Assembly: GCF_024347315.1 (NCBI RefSeq)
Contig: NZ_AP025460.1
Span: forward strand, 1,922,001-1,986,000
Source: Vibrio atlanticus
GTDB taxonomy: Bacteria > Pseudomonadota > Gammaproteobacteria > Enterobacterales > Vibrionaceae
Reading direction: 5' to 3'
DNA length: 64,000 nt
Shown: piece by piece, positions 1 through 9,064 of the stretch
How the letters are laid out: every line of letters starts with the position of its first letter
Numbering within the stretch: position 1 is the first letter of the stretch
Translations under genes and position numbers: made by a program
The notes under the pieces: model-generated
Database searches by the model: none
What the model was told of the DNA's origin: nothing
The model's input: the letters and a program-made list of their open reading frames with translations, nothing else

Positions 1-193
1 AATAGAAACTCCGTTATCACTCACAAATACTACCCATATATTTTTGTATTACCTGCTGACTTTACTAACCGACATCTGTTCCAAATAATTTTACCTATTT
101 AGAACAACTTTTGGTTATCTCTGTTTATATCAGCAAGATAAGAGCCACGTAAGCTAACACAGCTCTTACCTACCATGAACAGATTGAGATCAA
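1..193. other. intergenic, no gene seen
   Basis: AT-rich sequence beyond the pepF stop. A 7-bp inverted repeat (TAAGAGC at 139-145, GCTCTTA at 162-168) lies just past the stop but has a 16-nt loop and no T-run, so it is at best a weak terminator. Confidence 0.5.
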
Positions 194-1990
194 TTAATCT
201 TCCTGATCGAGCAATCTTTCAAATTCATCGATTTGAACTTTGACCATGTCGATGCTTTGTTGCCAAAAGTCAGCTTGAGTCAGGTCCATTCCTAAGTGCT
301 TTTGAACGACTTCTTCCGCCATCATGCTGCCCGTATCACGAAGCAACGAAACGTAATCGCCGTAGAATTGCTCACCTTTCGCATCGCGCTGAGCGTAAAC
401 ACCTTTACTGAACAGGTAACCGAACAGGTATGGGTAGTTGTAGAAGCTCACTTGAGAGATGCTGAAGTGCAGTTTGCTTGCCCAGAAGTAAGGGTCGGCT
501 TCTGTCATTGCATCGCCATACCACTCCTTCCAAGTGGTTTCCATCAAGTCACACAGCTGCTGAGCCGTTAGCTCACCTTTTTCACGCTGCTCATAGAAGG
601 CTTTCTCAAACTCAAAACGAACGGGAATATTCACCATTAATGCCAAAGAAGAAGAAAGCTCTTCCCACAACATTTCAAGTTTCTCATTGCGTGTTTGTGC
701 TTGTTTTAACAAGTGGTCACGGACGATGTTTTCAGCAAAGATCGAAGCGGTTTCTGCTAGAGTCATTGGGTAGCGTGTCTGACACAAAGGCATGTCCTTC
801 ATCACCCAGTTATGGAACGCATGGCCTAGCTCATGCGCCAATGTCATTAAGTCTGAGCGACTACCACTCCATGTCATGAACACAAGCGGGGTACGTGTCG
901 CAGCAAACTTGGTGCAGTACGCACCTAGACGTTTGTTCGCAGCTGGAGCTGCATCAATCCAACCGTTCTCAACCATCAAAGCGACAAAATCAGCCATCTC
1001 TGGATTCACTTCAGCGAACGCAGTTTTGATCACTTCGATCGCTTCATCAAATGGGTAGATCTTAGATTCAGCGTCACCAAGTGGTGGCATTGCTGCTAAA
1101 TGATTCCAAGGCTTCATTTCATCGAGCCCGTGAACTCTTGCCATCAACAAACCCGCTTTCTGGCCAACCGTTCGATTAGCTTTTGCTACCGACATCATGG
1201 TGTCTAACGTTTCTGGCACAATGCGGCTACCGTGTAGGCTTGGAGCAAGGAAATGCACATCGCTAATTTTCGAGCGCTTTTTGTTTTCCGTTAGTCGCCA
1301 ACCCGCCAATGCATTTAGAATCGAAGCAAACGACTCTTGATGCGTTTTCATTGCGCCTTGGACTGCGCGCCATGCCGGTTCTTGTTTGTCGAATTCGCTG
1401 CCGTACAACAAGCTCGCAGCTTGTGAAAAACCTAGCGCTTCGTCTTCACCGTTCAGCTTTAGCGACAGTTTTAAAGAACCGGTTAAGTTATCGTACAAAC
1501 GACCCCATCCATCACGGCCATCAACCTTCATCGCGGCTAATAACTGCTCTTCAGCAACACTAAGGCGGCTGCTTGATAACTTACGCGAGCTTTCAATCGC
1601 AAAGCGTTGTCCTGCTACATCTGCGCTGTCATGCTCTAAAACTGCATCAATAAACTCTGGTTCTGCGTGGATTAGCGTGTCTTCATAAGGGCTGAACGCT
1701 TGAGACATTTCAGAATTCAGTTTCGCAACTCGACCAAGCAGTGCTTTGGCTTCTGTGTGTGTCGCGTCTACCGATGCGTGGCAGTTAGCGAAGGTGTTGA
1801 TTGTACTCAGTAACGTGCCTGCCGCTTCAGAAGTTTGAATGGCGTTTTGCATCGCTAGGATAATATGACGCTTTTCAACGTGTAGGTACAACAGCTCAAT
1901 GCACTGCTGGATGAGTTCAATGTCCTGCTCGATTTTTGCATCATCAAGATCACGATAAGCAATGCTTAGATCCCAACTCGGTGTTGTCAT
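194..1990 (-). CDS. pepF: oligoendopeptidase F, M3 family metallopeptidase
   Basis: A 598-residue cytoplasmic zinc peptidase that should cut short peptides during peptide turnover. The M3 zinc site is visible: HELGH at residues 386-390 (HEXXH) and a downstream glutamate in LAET near residue 413 as the probable third ligand. The roughly 200-residue helical N-terminal part matches the usual PepF layout, and the length is normal for the family. There is no signal peptide or membrane segment. It lies 169 bp below cobC on the same strand, across a low-complexity hexamer tract, and is probably transcribed separately. The family is clear; the peptide substrates cannot be read from the sequence. Confidence 0.93.
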   Translation of the reverse strand: MTTPSWDLSIAYRDLDDAKIEQDIELIQQCIELLYLHVEKRHIILAMQNAIQTSEAAGTLLSTINTFANCHASVDATHTEAKALLGRVAKLNSEMSQAFSPYEDTLIHAEPEFIDAVLEHDSADVAGQRFAIESSRKLSSSRLSVAEEQLLAAMKVDGRDGWGRLYDNLTGSLKLSLKLNGEDEALGFSQAASLLYGSEFDKQEPAWRAVQGAMKTHQESFASILNALAGWRLTENKKRSKISDVHFLAPSLHGSRIVPETLDTMMSVAKANRTVGQKAGLLMARVHGLDEMKPWNHLAAMPPLGDAESKIYPFDEAIEVIKTAFAEVNPEMADFVALMVENGWIDAAPAANKRLGAYCTKFAATRTPLVFMTWSGSRSDLMTLAHELGHAFHNWVMKDMPLCQTRYPMTLAETASIFAENIVRDHLLKQAQTRNEKLEMLWEELSSSLALMVNIPVRFEFEKAFYEQREKGELTAQQLCDLMETTWKEWYGDAMTEADPYFWASKLHFSISQVSFYNYPYLFGYLFSKGVYAQRDAKGEQFYGDYVSLLRDTGSMMAEEVVQKHLGMDLTQADFWQQSIDMVKVQIDEFERLLDQED

Positions 1991-2057
1991 GACTAAATTC
2001 CTTTCACGTAGGTAGTAATACCAATCTGGTATAGCGGCTGTAAACGCCGCTTTATAC

Positions 2058-2108
2058 TTCTATTTCTGGTTCTATTTCTATTTCTATTTCTGTTTCTGTT
2101 TCTGTTTC
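2058..2108. repeat. hexamer microsatellite (TTTCTR)n
   Basis: About eight imperfect tandem copies of a pyrimidine-rich hexamer (TTTCTA changing to TTTCTG) fill the spacer between cobC and pepF. On the coding strand of the flanking genes the tract is purine-rich (GAAATA/GAAACA). Such tracts can vary in length between strains by slippage. An inverted repeat AGCGGC/GCCGCT lies beside it at about 2033-2051. Confidence 0.8.
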
Positions 2109-2159
2109 AATTTACAGGTCCAATAGATTGTTAACTCTTAAACTGTGTTTTTTGAACAC

Positions 2160-2777
2160 TCAGAGAACAGGTAGCCCTATCGATTTGACACTGGTAAAGC
2201 TCTGCGCAAACTGAGTGATTTGAATATGAGTTATCGACGCGTTTTCTATCGATAGCTTCGAGTACAAACTCGGATTTTTCCAATCAATATCAAGACAATG
2301 CGCTAGCAGTATGCGAATCACACCACCATGGGTAACCAACAATATATTGTCACTTGGATCATTCAAAAGTTGCGACCAAGCTTGAGTTACTCTGTCGTGG
2401 AAGCTCTGTAAACTTTCTGCACCAGTCAGTTGATGATTAGCAGGATCTTGCCAAAAGGTTTCTAGCATTCCCCACTTGTCTTCAAGCTCATCAAATGGGA
2501 CACCATCAACGTCACCGAAGTTCATTTCCTGAAAGTCTGGTGCTACAGATAAAGGCACAGACATACGCTGTGCGTATCTGTTTGCGAGATCGCTGCATCG
2601 CCTTAATGGCGAGGTAACCAGGCAATCAAAGGCAATATCTTGTTTTGCTAATGCCCCACATATCCGATCTTGAAGATCAGGATTAACCAACACATCGGAT
2701 AAACCATTAAGTGCCGCTTCGCCTTCGACTTTGCCATGTCTTAATAGATAGATGTTTTTGGTTGTTCCATTTTCCAT
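2160..2777 (-). CDS. cobC: alpha-ribazole phosphatase / histidine phosphatase
   Basis: A 205-residue histidine-phosphatase-superfamily protein. The signature RHG at residues 13-15 carries the phosphohistidine, and a second conserved histidine is in the VTHGG motif near residue 148. In cobalamin assembly CobC removes the 5'-phosphate from alpha-ribazole phosphate or adenosylcobalamin phosphate. The assignment rests mainly on position: it is the last gene of a cobT-cobS-cobU-cobC run, 26 bp after cobU. The fold alone would also fit a phosphoglycerate-mutase-like phosphatase. Cytoplasmic, with no odd features. Confidence 0.88.
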   Translation of the reverse strand: MENGTTKNIYLLRHGKVEGEAALNGLSDVLVNPDLQDRICGALAKQDIAFDCLVTSPLRRCSDLANRYAQRMSVPLSVAPDFQEMNFGDVDGVPFDELEDKWGMLETFWQDPANHQLTGAESLQSFHDRVTQAWSQLLNDPSDNILLVTHGGVIRILLAHCLDIDWKNPSLYSKLSIENASITHIQITQFAQSFTSVKSIGLPVL

Positions 2778-2803
2778 TTGTTCAACTAACCTTTGATACC
2801 AAT

Positions 2804-3412
2804 CTAATTATGAGTCGAGTTTTGAGTCGAATGGCTCGACGGTTTTAAGCTCAGTGGTAATCCTGCTGCAACCAGCGTAACGCGTTCAACGACGCGAGCT
2901 AGCGCTTGGTTCATGCGACCCGCATTGTCGACAAATAGGCGCGACACTTTCCCCAGCGGCACCACACCTAAACCGACTTCGTTAGAAACCATGATAATTT
3001 GCGCTGGGCTTTGCTCTACGCTTTTCACTAAAACTTCAACCACGGCCTCAACCTGTTCATTGGTCGCATCATCACCCAACTCAAAAATAATGTTGTTCAA
3101 CCACAAAGTTAGGCAGTCAATCAACACTACATCGTTTTGATCAAAAGACTGCAGTTTTTCGGCTAATTCAACAGGGGCTTCATGCTCAATCCACAGCTCG
3201 CCACGACGTTGCTGATGATGCGCAATTCTCTCACGCATTTCGTCGTCCAAATAAGTGGCCGTCGCAATATAGTTGAGACGTCCATTTGAACATGCTGCAA
3301 GCGAACATAATGCCTGTTGTTCTGCAAAACTCGACTTACCAGAACGAGCCCCACCCAATACCAAATGGCTATTTCGCTGACTTACTTGATTAATTTGATT
3401 CGTGTTTGTCAT
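2804..3412 (-). CDS. cobU: adenosylcobinamide kinase / guanylyltransferase
   Basis: A 202-residue bifunctional enzyme that phosphorylates adenosylcobinamide and transfers GMP to give adenosylcobinamide-GDP. The P-loop GGARSGKS is at residues 20-27. The paired histidines in ERIAHHQQRR (65-66) align with the guanylylated histidine of Salmonella CobU (His46). Compared with the Salmonella protein there is an extra N-terminal stretch of about 13 residues. The start is 9 bp after the cobS stop and the gene is followed by cobC, so it belongs to one operon. Confidence 0.94.
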   Translation of the reverse strand: MTNTNQINQVSQRNSHLVLGGARSGKSSFAEQQALCSLAACSNGRLNYIATATYLDDEMRERIAHHQQRRGELWIEHEAPVELAEKLQSFDQNDVVLIDCLTLWLNNIIFELGDDATNEQVEAVVEVLVKSVEQSPAQIIMVSNEVGLGVVPLGKVSRLFVDNAGRMNQALARVVERVTLVAAGLPLSLKPSSHSTQNSTHN

Positions 3413-3421
3413 AGGAACCTG

Positions 3422-4228
3422 TTATGGAAAACCATTGTAAAAAGCAGTAATGAACACAAGGTAAGTCAGCAACTCCATCAACTGTTGAGCCGCACCCAAA
3501 CAGTCGCCAGTAAAGCCACCAATTCGAGCCGTTAACCATTTTTTGAAACCTAATCTAAACAGGTAGGCGACGACAGATAAAACCAAAGCAAGCTCAAGAC
3601 CAAACCACAAGCTAGGAAGAACGCCCACAAGCAATAAAAAGACAAGTTCACCTTTAGTTTGCTTGTTCGCCAATGGCTTACTTTTACTGGTCTCTAAATC
3701 ACTGACATAAGGCATGTCATAAATAAGCGATGCGGCAATTGCGCGGCTAAAGGTATAACTGGTCACGATAACCATAAACAAACCGGTCATGTTCACCAGT
3801 TCATTCAATAATACCCACTTGCCAAGCAGAGTCATAACCAGTGCAGACGCGCCATAAGTACCAATTCGACTGTCTTTCATAATGGTCAAGCGGCGTTCTA
3901 AGGTCATGCCGCCGCCAATACCATCGGCCATATCGGTTAAACCATCTTCATGGAAAGCACCGGTTAGCATCAAGCTAAAGCTCATCATTGAAAAGATGGC
4001 CACTGTGCTTGGCAATATGACATCGAGTAGCAAGAACACACCGCCACACAGAACACCAAGTAACAAACCAACCGTTGAAAAGTAGCGACCCGAACGATTC
4101 ATGCGCTCTTCTGAATAAGGCGTATTCTTCGGCATCGGCAAACGAGAAAAGAAACCCATCGCCAACGAAAAAAGTTCCCATTGGTATGTGATGCTATCTT
4201 TCAACGATCTTTTTGGTGCATCACTCAT
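3422..4228 (-). CDS. cobS: adenosylcobinamide-GDP ribazoletransferase
   Basis: A 268-residue polytopic inner-membrane enzyme that joins adenosylcobinamide-GDP to alpha-ribazole (phosphate), the last joining step of the nucleotide loop pathway. Family marks include the early FFSRLPMP segment, the acidic DGLTDMADGIGGG motif near residue 100, and several hydrophobic helices in the second half. Its ATG overlaps the cobT stop by one base (TAATG), a sign of translational coupling. Normal length. Confidence 0.94.
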   Translation of the reverse strand: MSDAPKRSLKDSITYQWELFSLAMGFFSRLPMPKNTPYSEERMNRSGRYFSTVGLLLGVLCGGVFLLLDVILPSTVAIFSMMSFSLMLTGAFHEDGLTDMADGIGGGMTLERRLTIMKDSRIGTYGASALVMTLLGKWVLLNELVNMTGLFMVIVTSYTFSRAIAASLIYDMPYVSDLETSKSKPLANKQTKGELVFLLLVGVLPSLWFGLELALVLSVVAYLFRLGFKKWLTARIGGFTGDCLGAAQQLMELLTYLVFITAFYNGFP

Positions 4229-5274
4229 TAAACCGTGACTCCAGCACTCGCAAAACTCGCCATGTTGTTATAGAACTCTGCCGCCGCACGAATTATTGGC
4301 ATAGCTAGCGCAGCACCTGTGCCCTCGCCCAATCTCAATCCAAGATCGAGCAGTGGCTCAGCGTCTAGCAGCTCAAATAGAATCTTGTGCCCCGACTCTT
4401 CAGAGCGATGAGCAAAGATCATGTAATCACGGCAACTCGGTTCAATTAGAGTCGCGACATACGCCGCAACCGACACGATAAAGCCATCGACTAATACTGG
4501 TGTTCTGTTTTGGTAAGCACCAAGGAAACCACCGACCATTTGAACGATTTCATAACCGCCGACTTGTGCTAGTACCTCTTTAATATCTTTAACTTCAGTC
4601 GCATCTAAACCTTTGCAACGTGCAACACCTTGCTCAACCACAGTCACTTTACGTGTAAGCTGTTCATTGTTGATGCCAGTTCCGAGGCCAACACATTCAT
4701 CTGCAGAACGATTCGCTAACGCACTTAAAATCGCTGACGCGCTGCTGGTATTGCCGATGCCCATTTCACCAAACATGATGATATTAGTGCCATTCGAAAT
4801 GGTTCTAGATACAAGCTCTGCGCCCAGTTCAATCCCACGTTCCACCGTTTCTAAATTCATTGCCGCTTCGTTGGCAAAGTTTTTGGTTCGCGTACCCAAG
4901 CGCTGAGAAATCAACATGCCACTATCAGATTCCACAGGCAACAATATCCCCGTGTCGACTACCGTGATATCGATATTATTCACCGCACAGAAGCAATTAA
5001 TCGCTGCACCTCCATTTAGGAAGTTCAACACCATCTGCTGTGTTACCGCGCTTGGAGCAATACTCACACCTTCATCAGCTATGCCATGGTCGCCAGCAAA
5101 TATAATGATACTTGGCGTATTCAATTCGATGTGTTCAACCGCAGCTTGTTTGCCTTGGCTCTGAATCAATGCCAGTTGATGCGCGACTTTTTCTAGTAAG
5201 CCAAGCGCGCCATGTGGCTTGGTTTTTTGGTCAATACGGTGTTGGATGTACTGCGAGTATTGGGTATCTAACAT
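4228..5274 (-). CDS. cobT: nicotinate-nucleotide--dimethylbenzimidazole phosphoribosyltransferase
   Basis: A 348-residue cytoplasmic enzyme that makes alpha-ribazole-5'-phosphate from 5,6-dimethylbenzimidazole and nicotinate mononucleotide. The family motifs [11 protein letters not shown] (middle) and LGEGTGAAL (near the C-terminus, holding the catalytic glutamate) are present, and the length is typical. It is followed by cobS with a one-base overlap and preceded by a flavin reductase gene 43 bp upstream. I looked for a cobalamin riboswitch in front of cobT and of the flavin gene and saw none. Confidence 0.95.
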   Translation of the reverse strand: MLDTQYSQYIQHRIDQKTKPHGALGLLEKVAHQLALIQSQGKQAAVEHIELNTPSIIIFAGDHGIADEGVSIAPSAVTQQMVLNFLNGGAAINCFCAVNNIDITVVDTGILLPVESDSGMLISQRLGTRTKNFANEAAMNLETVERGIELGAELVSRTISNGTNIIMFGEMGIGNTSSASAILSALANRSADECVGLGTGINNEQLTRKVTVVEQGVARCKGLDATEVKDIKEVLAQVGGYEIVQMVGGFLGAYQNRTPVLVDGFIVSVAAYVATLIEPSCRDYMIFAHRSEESGHKILFELLDAEPLLDLGLRLGEGTGAALAMPIIRAAAEFYNNMASFASAGVTV

Positions 5275-5317
5275 AGTTTTAAAAACGCTTATTCTGGGTA
5301 CGGTTTAGTTAGGAAAG

Positions 5318-5929
5318 CTATTTAGGGCGTGCTACAGAGAACACATTAGAAAGCGTCGCGTATTCACCGCCGCCCAGTCGAGATAAAGGATCAAGTGCTA
5401 GTGCATCAATCTTCAAGCGATCTCTCTCTTTATCGATCACACCTTCAGAGATATACACCTGTTCAACTTGAGCAAAGATAAGGCTTTGCGGTACTTCACC
5501 GACTTCTTTAACTTCATACAATGTGCAGCCAAAAGCCACGGCGCACTCTTTCACTCTCGGTAAAGAAAAGCCCTCAAATTCAACCAGCTCAATATTATTC
5601 GCGGTTACTTCAGAATCACCATGATCGAGAGTGGCAGCTGTTGCCGTCATTATTTCTGCAGAACTTGAAGACGCGATATGGATCACCAGCTTACCCGTTT
5701 CAAGGGCGTTACGAGTGGTATCTTTGATTTCGCCCGTTGGCTTCTTCCCGACCGACAACATCAGTAGCGGTGGATTGCTGGAAACGGGTGTGAAATAAGA
5801 GAAAGGCGCTAGGTTGTACTCTTGATCAGAAGATTCCGTCAATGCCCACGCAATAGGGCGAGGAACAACGGTTTGTGTCATCAGGTGATAAATCTGAGTG
5901 GGAGCAAGAGTATCAAGCTTGAAGTTCAT
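5318..5929 (-). CDS. flavin reductase-like domain protein (flavoredoxin family)
   Basis: A 203-residue protein of the FMN-binding split-barrel flavin reductase family. The N-terminal block TQTVVPRPIAWALT followed by NLAPFSYF is characteristic of the FMN site in this group. It should bind FMN and act as an NAD(P)H:flavin reductase or flavoredoxin in the cytoplasm. It is the first gene of the run leading into cobT (43-bp gap, same strand). This suggests, as inference only, that it supplies reduced flavin for cobalt reduction or benzimidazole formation. The substrate is unknown. Confidence 0.82.
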   Translation of the reverse strand: MNFKLDTLAPTQIYHLMTQTVVPRPIAWALTESSDQEYNLAPFSYFTPVSSNPPLLMLSVGKKPTGEIKDTTRNALETGKLVIHIASSSSAEIMTATAATLDHGDSEVTANNIELVEFEGFSLPRVKECAVAFGCTLYEVKEVGEVPQSLIFAQVEQVYISEGVIDKERDRLKIDALALDPLSRLGGGEYATLSNVFSVARPK

Positions 5930-6282
5930 AGCACGTCCTTGGTCTATGTGAATTACGGTTCAGTTTACGTGTTAAGCAATGCTGTATCTATGCCTAATCA
6001 ACAGAAACCGCAGAGAGTGTTCTTAATTTAGACAGATCACGTTAGTTTTTTCTCAAATTGACAATCAAATTGACAATCAAATTGACGAACCCTATAACAC
6101 CAACAATTCTGATAATAGATTTATCAATAACTTACATTTTGGCATCGTTTATGCTTTATCTAAAACACTTGTTAATCTCTCCATTGATAAGTACCCATAC
6201 AGTGAATTCCCACAACACTGACGCTACACAAAGAAACACAAGCGATAGAAATACTCAACAGAACAGCGATTTAGGAGGTGTA
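5930..6282. other. intergenic with 12-bp tandem repeat
   Basis: A spacer of about 350 bp between the flavin reductase gene and a 26-codon ORF. It holds a 12-bp direct repeat (unit CAAATTGACAAT) in nearly three copies at 6054-6087, otherwise AT-rich sequence. An open frame runs through from 6058, but it crosses the repeat and has no ribosome site, so I take only its last 26 codons as a gene. No B12 box was found. Confidence 0.6.
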
Positions 6283-6363
6283 ATGATTCCGAACTCAAGT
6301 AAAAGAAAGCCAAATAAGAAAACCAGCAAAAAGGTAAGGAAAATCCCACTGTCCTTCACCTAG
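6283..6363 (+). CDS. 26-residue basic small protein
   Basis: A very short ORF, about 35% Lys/Arg (sequence starts MIPNSSKRKPNKK and ends KIPLSFT). I call it because a near-perfect ribosome site TAGGAGGTG lies directly before the ATG and a strong 11-bp-stem terminator follows 17 bp after the stop. The function is unknown. A basic peptide of this kind could bind RNA or the ribosome, but nothing in the sequence proves it. Alternatively the ribosome site could belong to a leader peptide. Confidence 0.5.
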   Translation: MIPNSSKRKPNKKTSKKVRKIPLSFT

Positions 6364-6380
6364 TAAGCAGCAAAGCAAGT

Positions 6381-6415
6381 AACAAAGCCCGTCGCCCAGC
6401 GGGCTTTGTTATGTT
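6381..6415 (+). terminator. intrinsic terminator
   Basis: Perfect 11-bp inverted repeat (AACAAAGCCCG at 6381-6391, CGGGCTTTGTT at 6400-6410) with an 8-nt loop. It follows the 26-codon ORF. Confidence 0.8.
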
Positions 6416-6569
6416 TGAGACTCAACCAACACCGGATTCAGATCCCTACTATATTAAATACGTCATTAGCCACTCAGCATTCGCCCCTCATTTATCAAAC
6501 TTTTATTCGCTTAAAATTCAAACACTGTTTATATTAAACAAGCACTTGTGAAGCGAGTAAGGAGTTAGG

Positions 6570-7265
6570 ATGAGCATTTCTGGAGACAAAACATCGGTCG
6601 TAGTGGCTGGTGCTACTGGGCTAATTGGCCAACATGTGATGAAACTGCTCACCGACGAACCTGCCGTCGAGCATATCTATGCCCTATCTCGAAGAGCACT
6701 AAATTCACAGTTTGACTCCAACAAGCTCCACACGCTTATTCACAGCGACCTGCAAGTCACCAGTTGGGACGATACCCAAGCCACGCCAAATCTTGGCGTT
6801 ATCTGCTTAGGTACGACTAAGAAAAAGGCAGGATCAAAAGAAGCACTGCGCAAAATCGATGTGGAGCTGGTTAGCCAAGTCGCTCAGTCGATGAAATTTC
6901 TTGGGGTTCAACGCGTCGCGGTCGTTTCTAGCTATGGCGCTTCACCAGATTCCTATTCGCACTACCTTCGTTGCAAGGGGCAAATGGAGCAAAACTTAAA
7001 ACGTATTGGCTTCAAGCAACTTTTCATCGCACGCCCCGGACCGCTGGTTGGTGAGCGTGATGAACCAAGAGCTGATGAAAAACTCCTGCAAAGTGTCTTT
7101 CCTCTGCTGTCTCCATTTATGTTTGGTAAGTTCAAAAACCTACGCCCTATTCAGTCGGAAGACGTAGCTAAAGCAATGTTGTTCCGATTATTCGAAAATA
7201 ATTTCCAAAATATCGAAATTTACTCGTCAAGTGACATGCTCAATTTATTGGCAAAATATCGCTAA
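6570..7265 (+). CDS. NAD(P)-binding oxidoreductase, YraR-like
   Basis: A 231-residue short Rossmann-fold protein. The dinucleotide loop GATGLIG is at residues 14-20. Further conserved stretches are CLGTTKKKAGSKEA, VVSSYGAS and an IARPGPLVGER block, all matching my memory of E. coli YraR, an atypical SDR/NmrA-type protein of unknown substrate. The start is supported by AAGGAGTTAGG just before the ATG. No partner genes are adjacent. The fold is sure; the reaction is unknown. Confidence 0.82.
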   Translation: MSISGDKTSVVVAGATGLIGQHVMKLLTDEPAVEHIYALSRRALNSQFDSNKLHTLIHSDLQVTSWDDTQATPNLGVICLGTTKKKAGSKEALRKIDVELVSQVAQSMKFLGVQRVAVVSSYGASPDSYSHYLRCKGQMEQNLKRIGFKQLFIARPGPLVGERDEPRADEKLLQSVFPLLSPFMFGKFKNLRPIQSEDVAKAMLFRLFENNFQNIEIYSSSDMLNLLAKYR

Positions 7266-7292
7266 AAAGCTCACCTATTCATCACAATGTTG

Positions 7293-7322
7293 AATATCCA
7301 CCCATCCTATTGAGTGGATATT
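7293..7322. repeat. inverted repeat after the YraR-like gene
   Basis: A 9-bp stem (AATATCCAC / GTGGATATT) with a 12-nt loop, 27 bp after the stop. There is no T-run, so it may be a weak terminator or an mRNA 3' stabiliser. Confidence 0.4.
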
Positions 7323-7450
7323 ACTAATCGTTCTATTAAATTACTTTTCCTTATTTTACGTTTTGTTACAGGTCGCTACTGTAGCTAACAGTATTTGCGC
7401 CCATATATCTAAGCGCCCTATCGATTTAAAGAAATTCATAAGGAAAACAA

Positions 7451-8824
7451 ATGTCATTTTCAGCTATCGCTGCCTTAGCGGTATTCACTGGTATCCTCTT
7501 CTTTCTCTACGGACAGCAGAAAAAAGAAAACACGTTATCGCGCTTAGTTCTATTAGGTTTAGTTTTTGGTAGTGCTTTCGGCCTTGGTCTTCAGCTGCTA
7601 TTTGGTGAAGGCAATCCTGTTATTAACGAAACGCTAGACTGGGTAAACATTGTTGGTCGTGGTTACGTTGGCTTACTGAAAATGGTCATCATGCCATTAG
7701 TACTAGTTTCAATGATTGCGGCGGTAGTTAAGCTTGAGAAAGGCGGTTCACTGGGCAAGATTTCTGGCATCACCATTTCTGTCCTGCTAGCAACCACAGC
7801 AATCTCTGCGATTGTTGGTATTGTTGTTACGCAAACATTCGGCTTATCTGCTGAAGGCTTAACAGAAGGCGCTCGCGAAACAGCACGTATCGCAACACTA
7901 GAAAGCCGCATTGGCAGCGTTTCAGACCTAACAATTCCGCAGATGCTGATTAGCTTTATTCCGACTAACCCATTTGCAGACCTAACGGGCGCTCGCTCTA
8001 CGTCTATTATCGCAGTGGTTATCTTTGGTGTGCTAACGGGTATCGCTGCTCGTAAAGTGATGGCAGAGAAAGAAGAACTAGAATCTCCAATCCGTACCTT
8101 CGTTGAAGCGGCTCAATCTATCGTGATGCGCTTAGTTAAGATGATCATGGCACTAACACCATATGGCATCGCAGCGTTAATGGCGAAAGTAGTGGCAACA
8201 TCAAGCGCTTCTGACATCTTAAGCCTACTAGGTTTCATCGTAGCGTCTTACGTAGCGATTCTACTGATGTTCGTTGTACACGGTGTGTTGGTTTCTTTTG
8301 TTGGTGTGAACCCGAAAGAGTACTTCCAAAAGATCTGGCCAGTACTGACGTTCGCTTTCACGTCTCGTAGTTCTGCAGCAACGATTCCACTGAACGTTGA
8401 AGCTCAAATCACTAAGCTTAACGTACCACCAGCGATTGCTAACCTGTCTGCCTCTTTCGGTGCAACGATTGGTCAAAACGGTTGTGCGGGTATCTACCCT
8501 GCAATGCTTGCAGTTATGGTTGCACCTACGGTTGGTATTGACCCAATGGACATCAACTTCATTCTGTCTCTGATTGCTATTATCACAGTGAGCTCTTTCG
8601 GTATTGCTGGTGTGGGTGGCGGTGCAACATTCGCGGCGCTTATCGTACTGCCAGCGATGGGGCTTCCTGTAACTATCGCAGCACTGCTTATCTCTATCGA
8701 GCCACTTATCGATATGGCACGTACAGCGCTTAACGTATCTGGTGCAATGACAGCTGGTACAATCACAAGCCGCCTATTGGCTAAAAAGGACAAGCAGCAA
8801 GATTTGGAACAAGCGAACGCTTAA
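7451..8824 (+). CDS. tcyP: L-cystine symporter of the DAACS family
   Basis: A 457-residue inner-membrane protein with multiple hydrophobic helices, of the dicarboxylate/amino acid:cation symporter (SLC1-like) family. It matches the E. coli TcyP (YdjN) branch, which imports L-cystine. Typical parts are the N-terminal KMVIMPLVLVSMI helix, the serine-rich hairpin TFAFTSRSSAATIPLN (re-entrant loop HP1), and the final DMARTALNVSGAMTAG substrate-site region. The start has AAGGAAAACAA upstream. A terminator follows. Cystine rather than a dicarboxylate as substrate is inferred from family resemblance. Confidence 0.88.
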   Translation: MSFSAIAALAVFTGILFFLYGQQKKENTLSRLVLLGLVFGSAFGLGLQLLFGEGNPVINETLDWVNIVGRGYVGLLKMVIMPLVLVSMIAAVVKLEKGGSLGKISGITISVLLATTAISAIVGIVVTQTFGLSAEGLTEGARETARIATLESRIGSVSDLTIPQMLISFIPTNPFADLTGARSTSIIAVVIFGVLTGIAARKVMAEKEELESPIRTFVEAAQSIVMRLVKMIMALTPYGIAALMAKVVATSSASDILSLLGFIVASYVAILLMFVVHGVLVSFVGVNPKEYFQKIWPVLTFAFTSRSSAATIPLNVEAQITKLNVPPAIANLSASFGATIGQNGCAGIYPAMLAVMVAPTVGIDPMDINFILSLIAIITVSSFGIAGVGGGATFAALIVLPAMGLPVTIAALLISIEPLIDMARTALNVSGAMTAGTITSRLLAKKDKQQDLEQANA

Positions 8825-8862
8825 TGGGTTCGATTGATCCAATAACTTGAGTCTCGTTAAAC

Positions 8863-8892
8863 AAAAACCGATGCACATGCGTCGGTTTTTTA
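8863..8892 (+). terminator. intrinsic terminator of tcyP
   Basis: AAAAACCGA / TCGGTTTTT stem extended by an inner GC pair and a wobble pair, with a 4-nt loop and a run of T. Confidence 0.85.
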
Positions 8893-9064
8893 TTGCTTAT
8901 TAGTTTTGTTTATTACTTTACGACCATCCACATTCTATAACGCAAAACTCTATATTTGTTCAATAGTACAATAAGTTAGCCATGAAACATCAGCCAAACT
9001 GATATATGATGCACCGCTTCAATATGTCACATCATTCTGGCACCCGTTCGATAACAGGATCCTC

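Noticed and set aside
6058..6282. Upstream extension of the 26-codon ORF
   Set aside because: The frame crosses a 12-bp tandem repeat and lacks a ribosome site, while the internal ATG has an ideal one.
5275..6282. Cobalamin riboswitch before the cob genes
   Set aside because: I looked for the B12-box core on the minus strand before cobT and before the flavin reductase gene and did not find it; the 43-bp gap is also too short.
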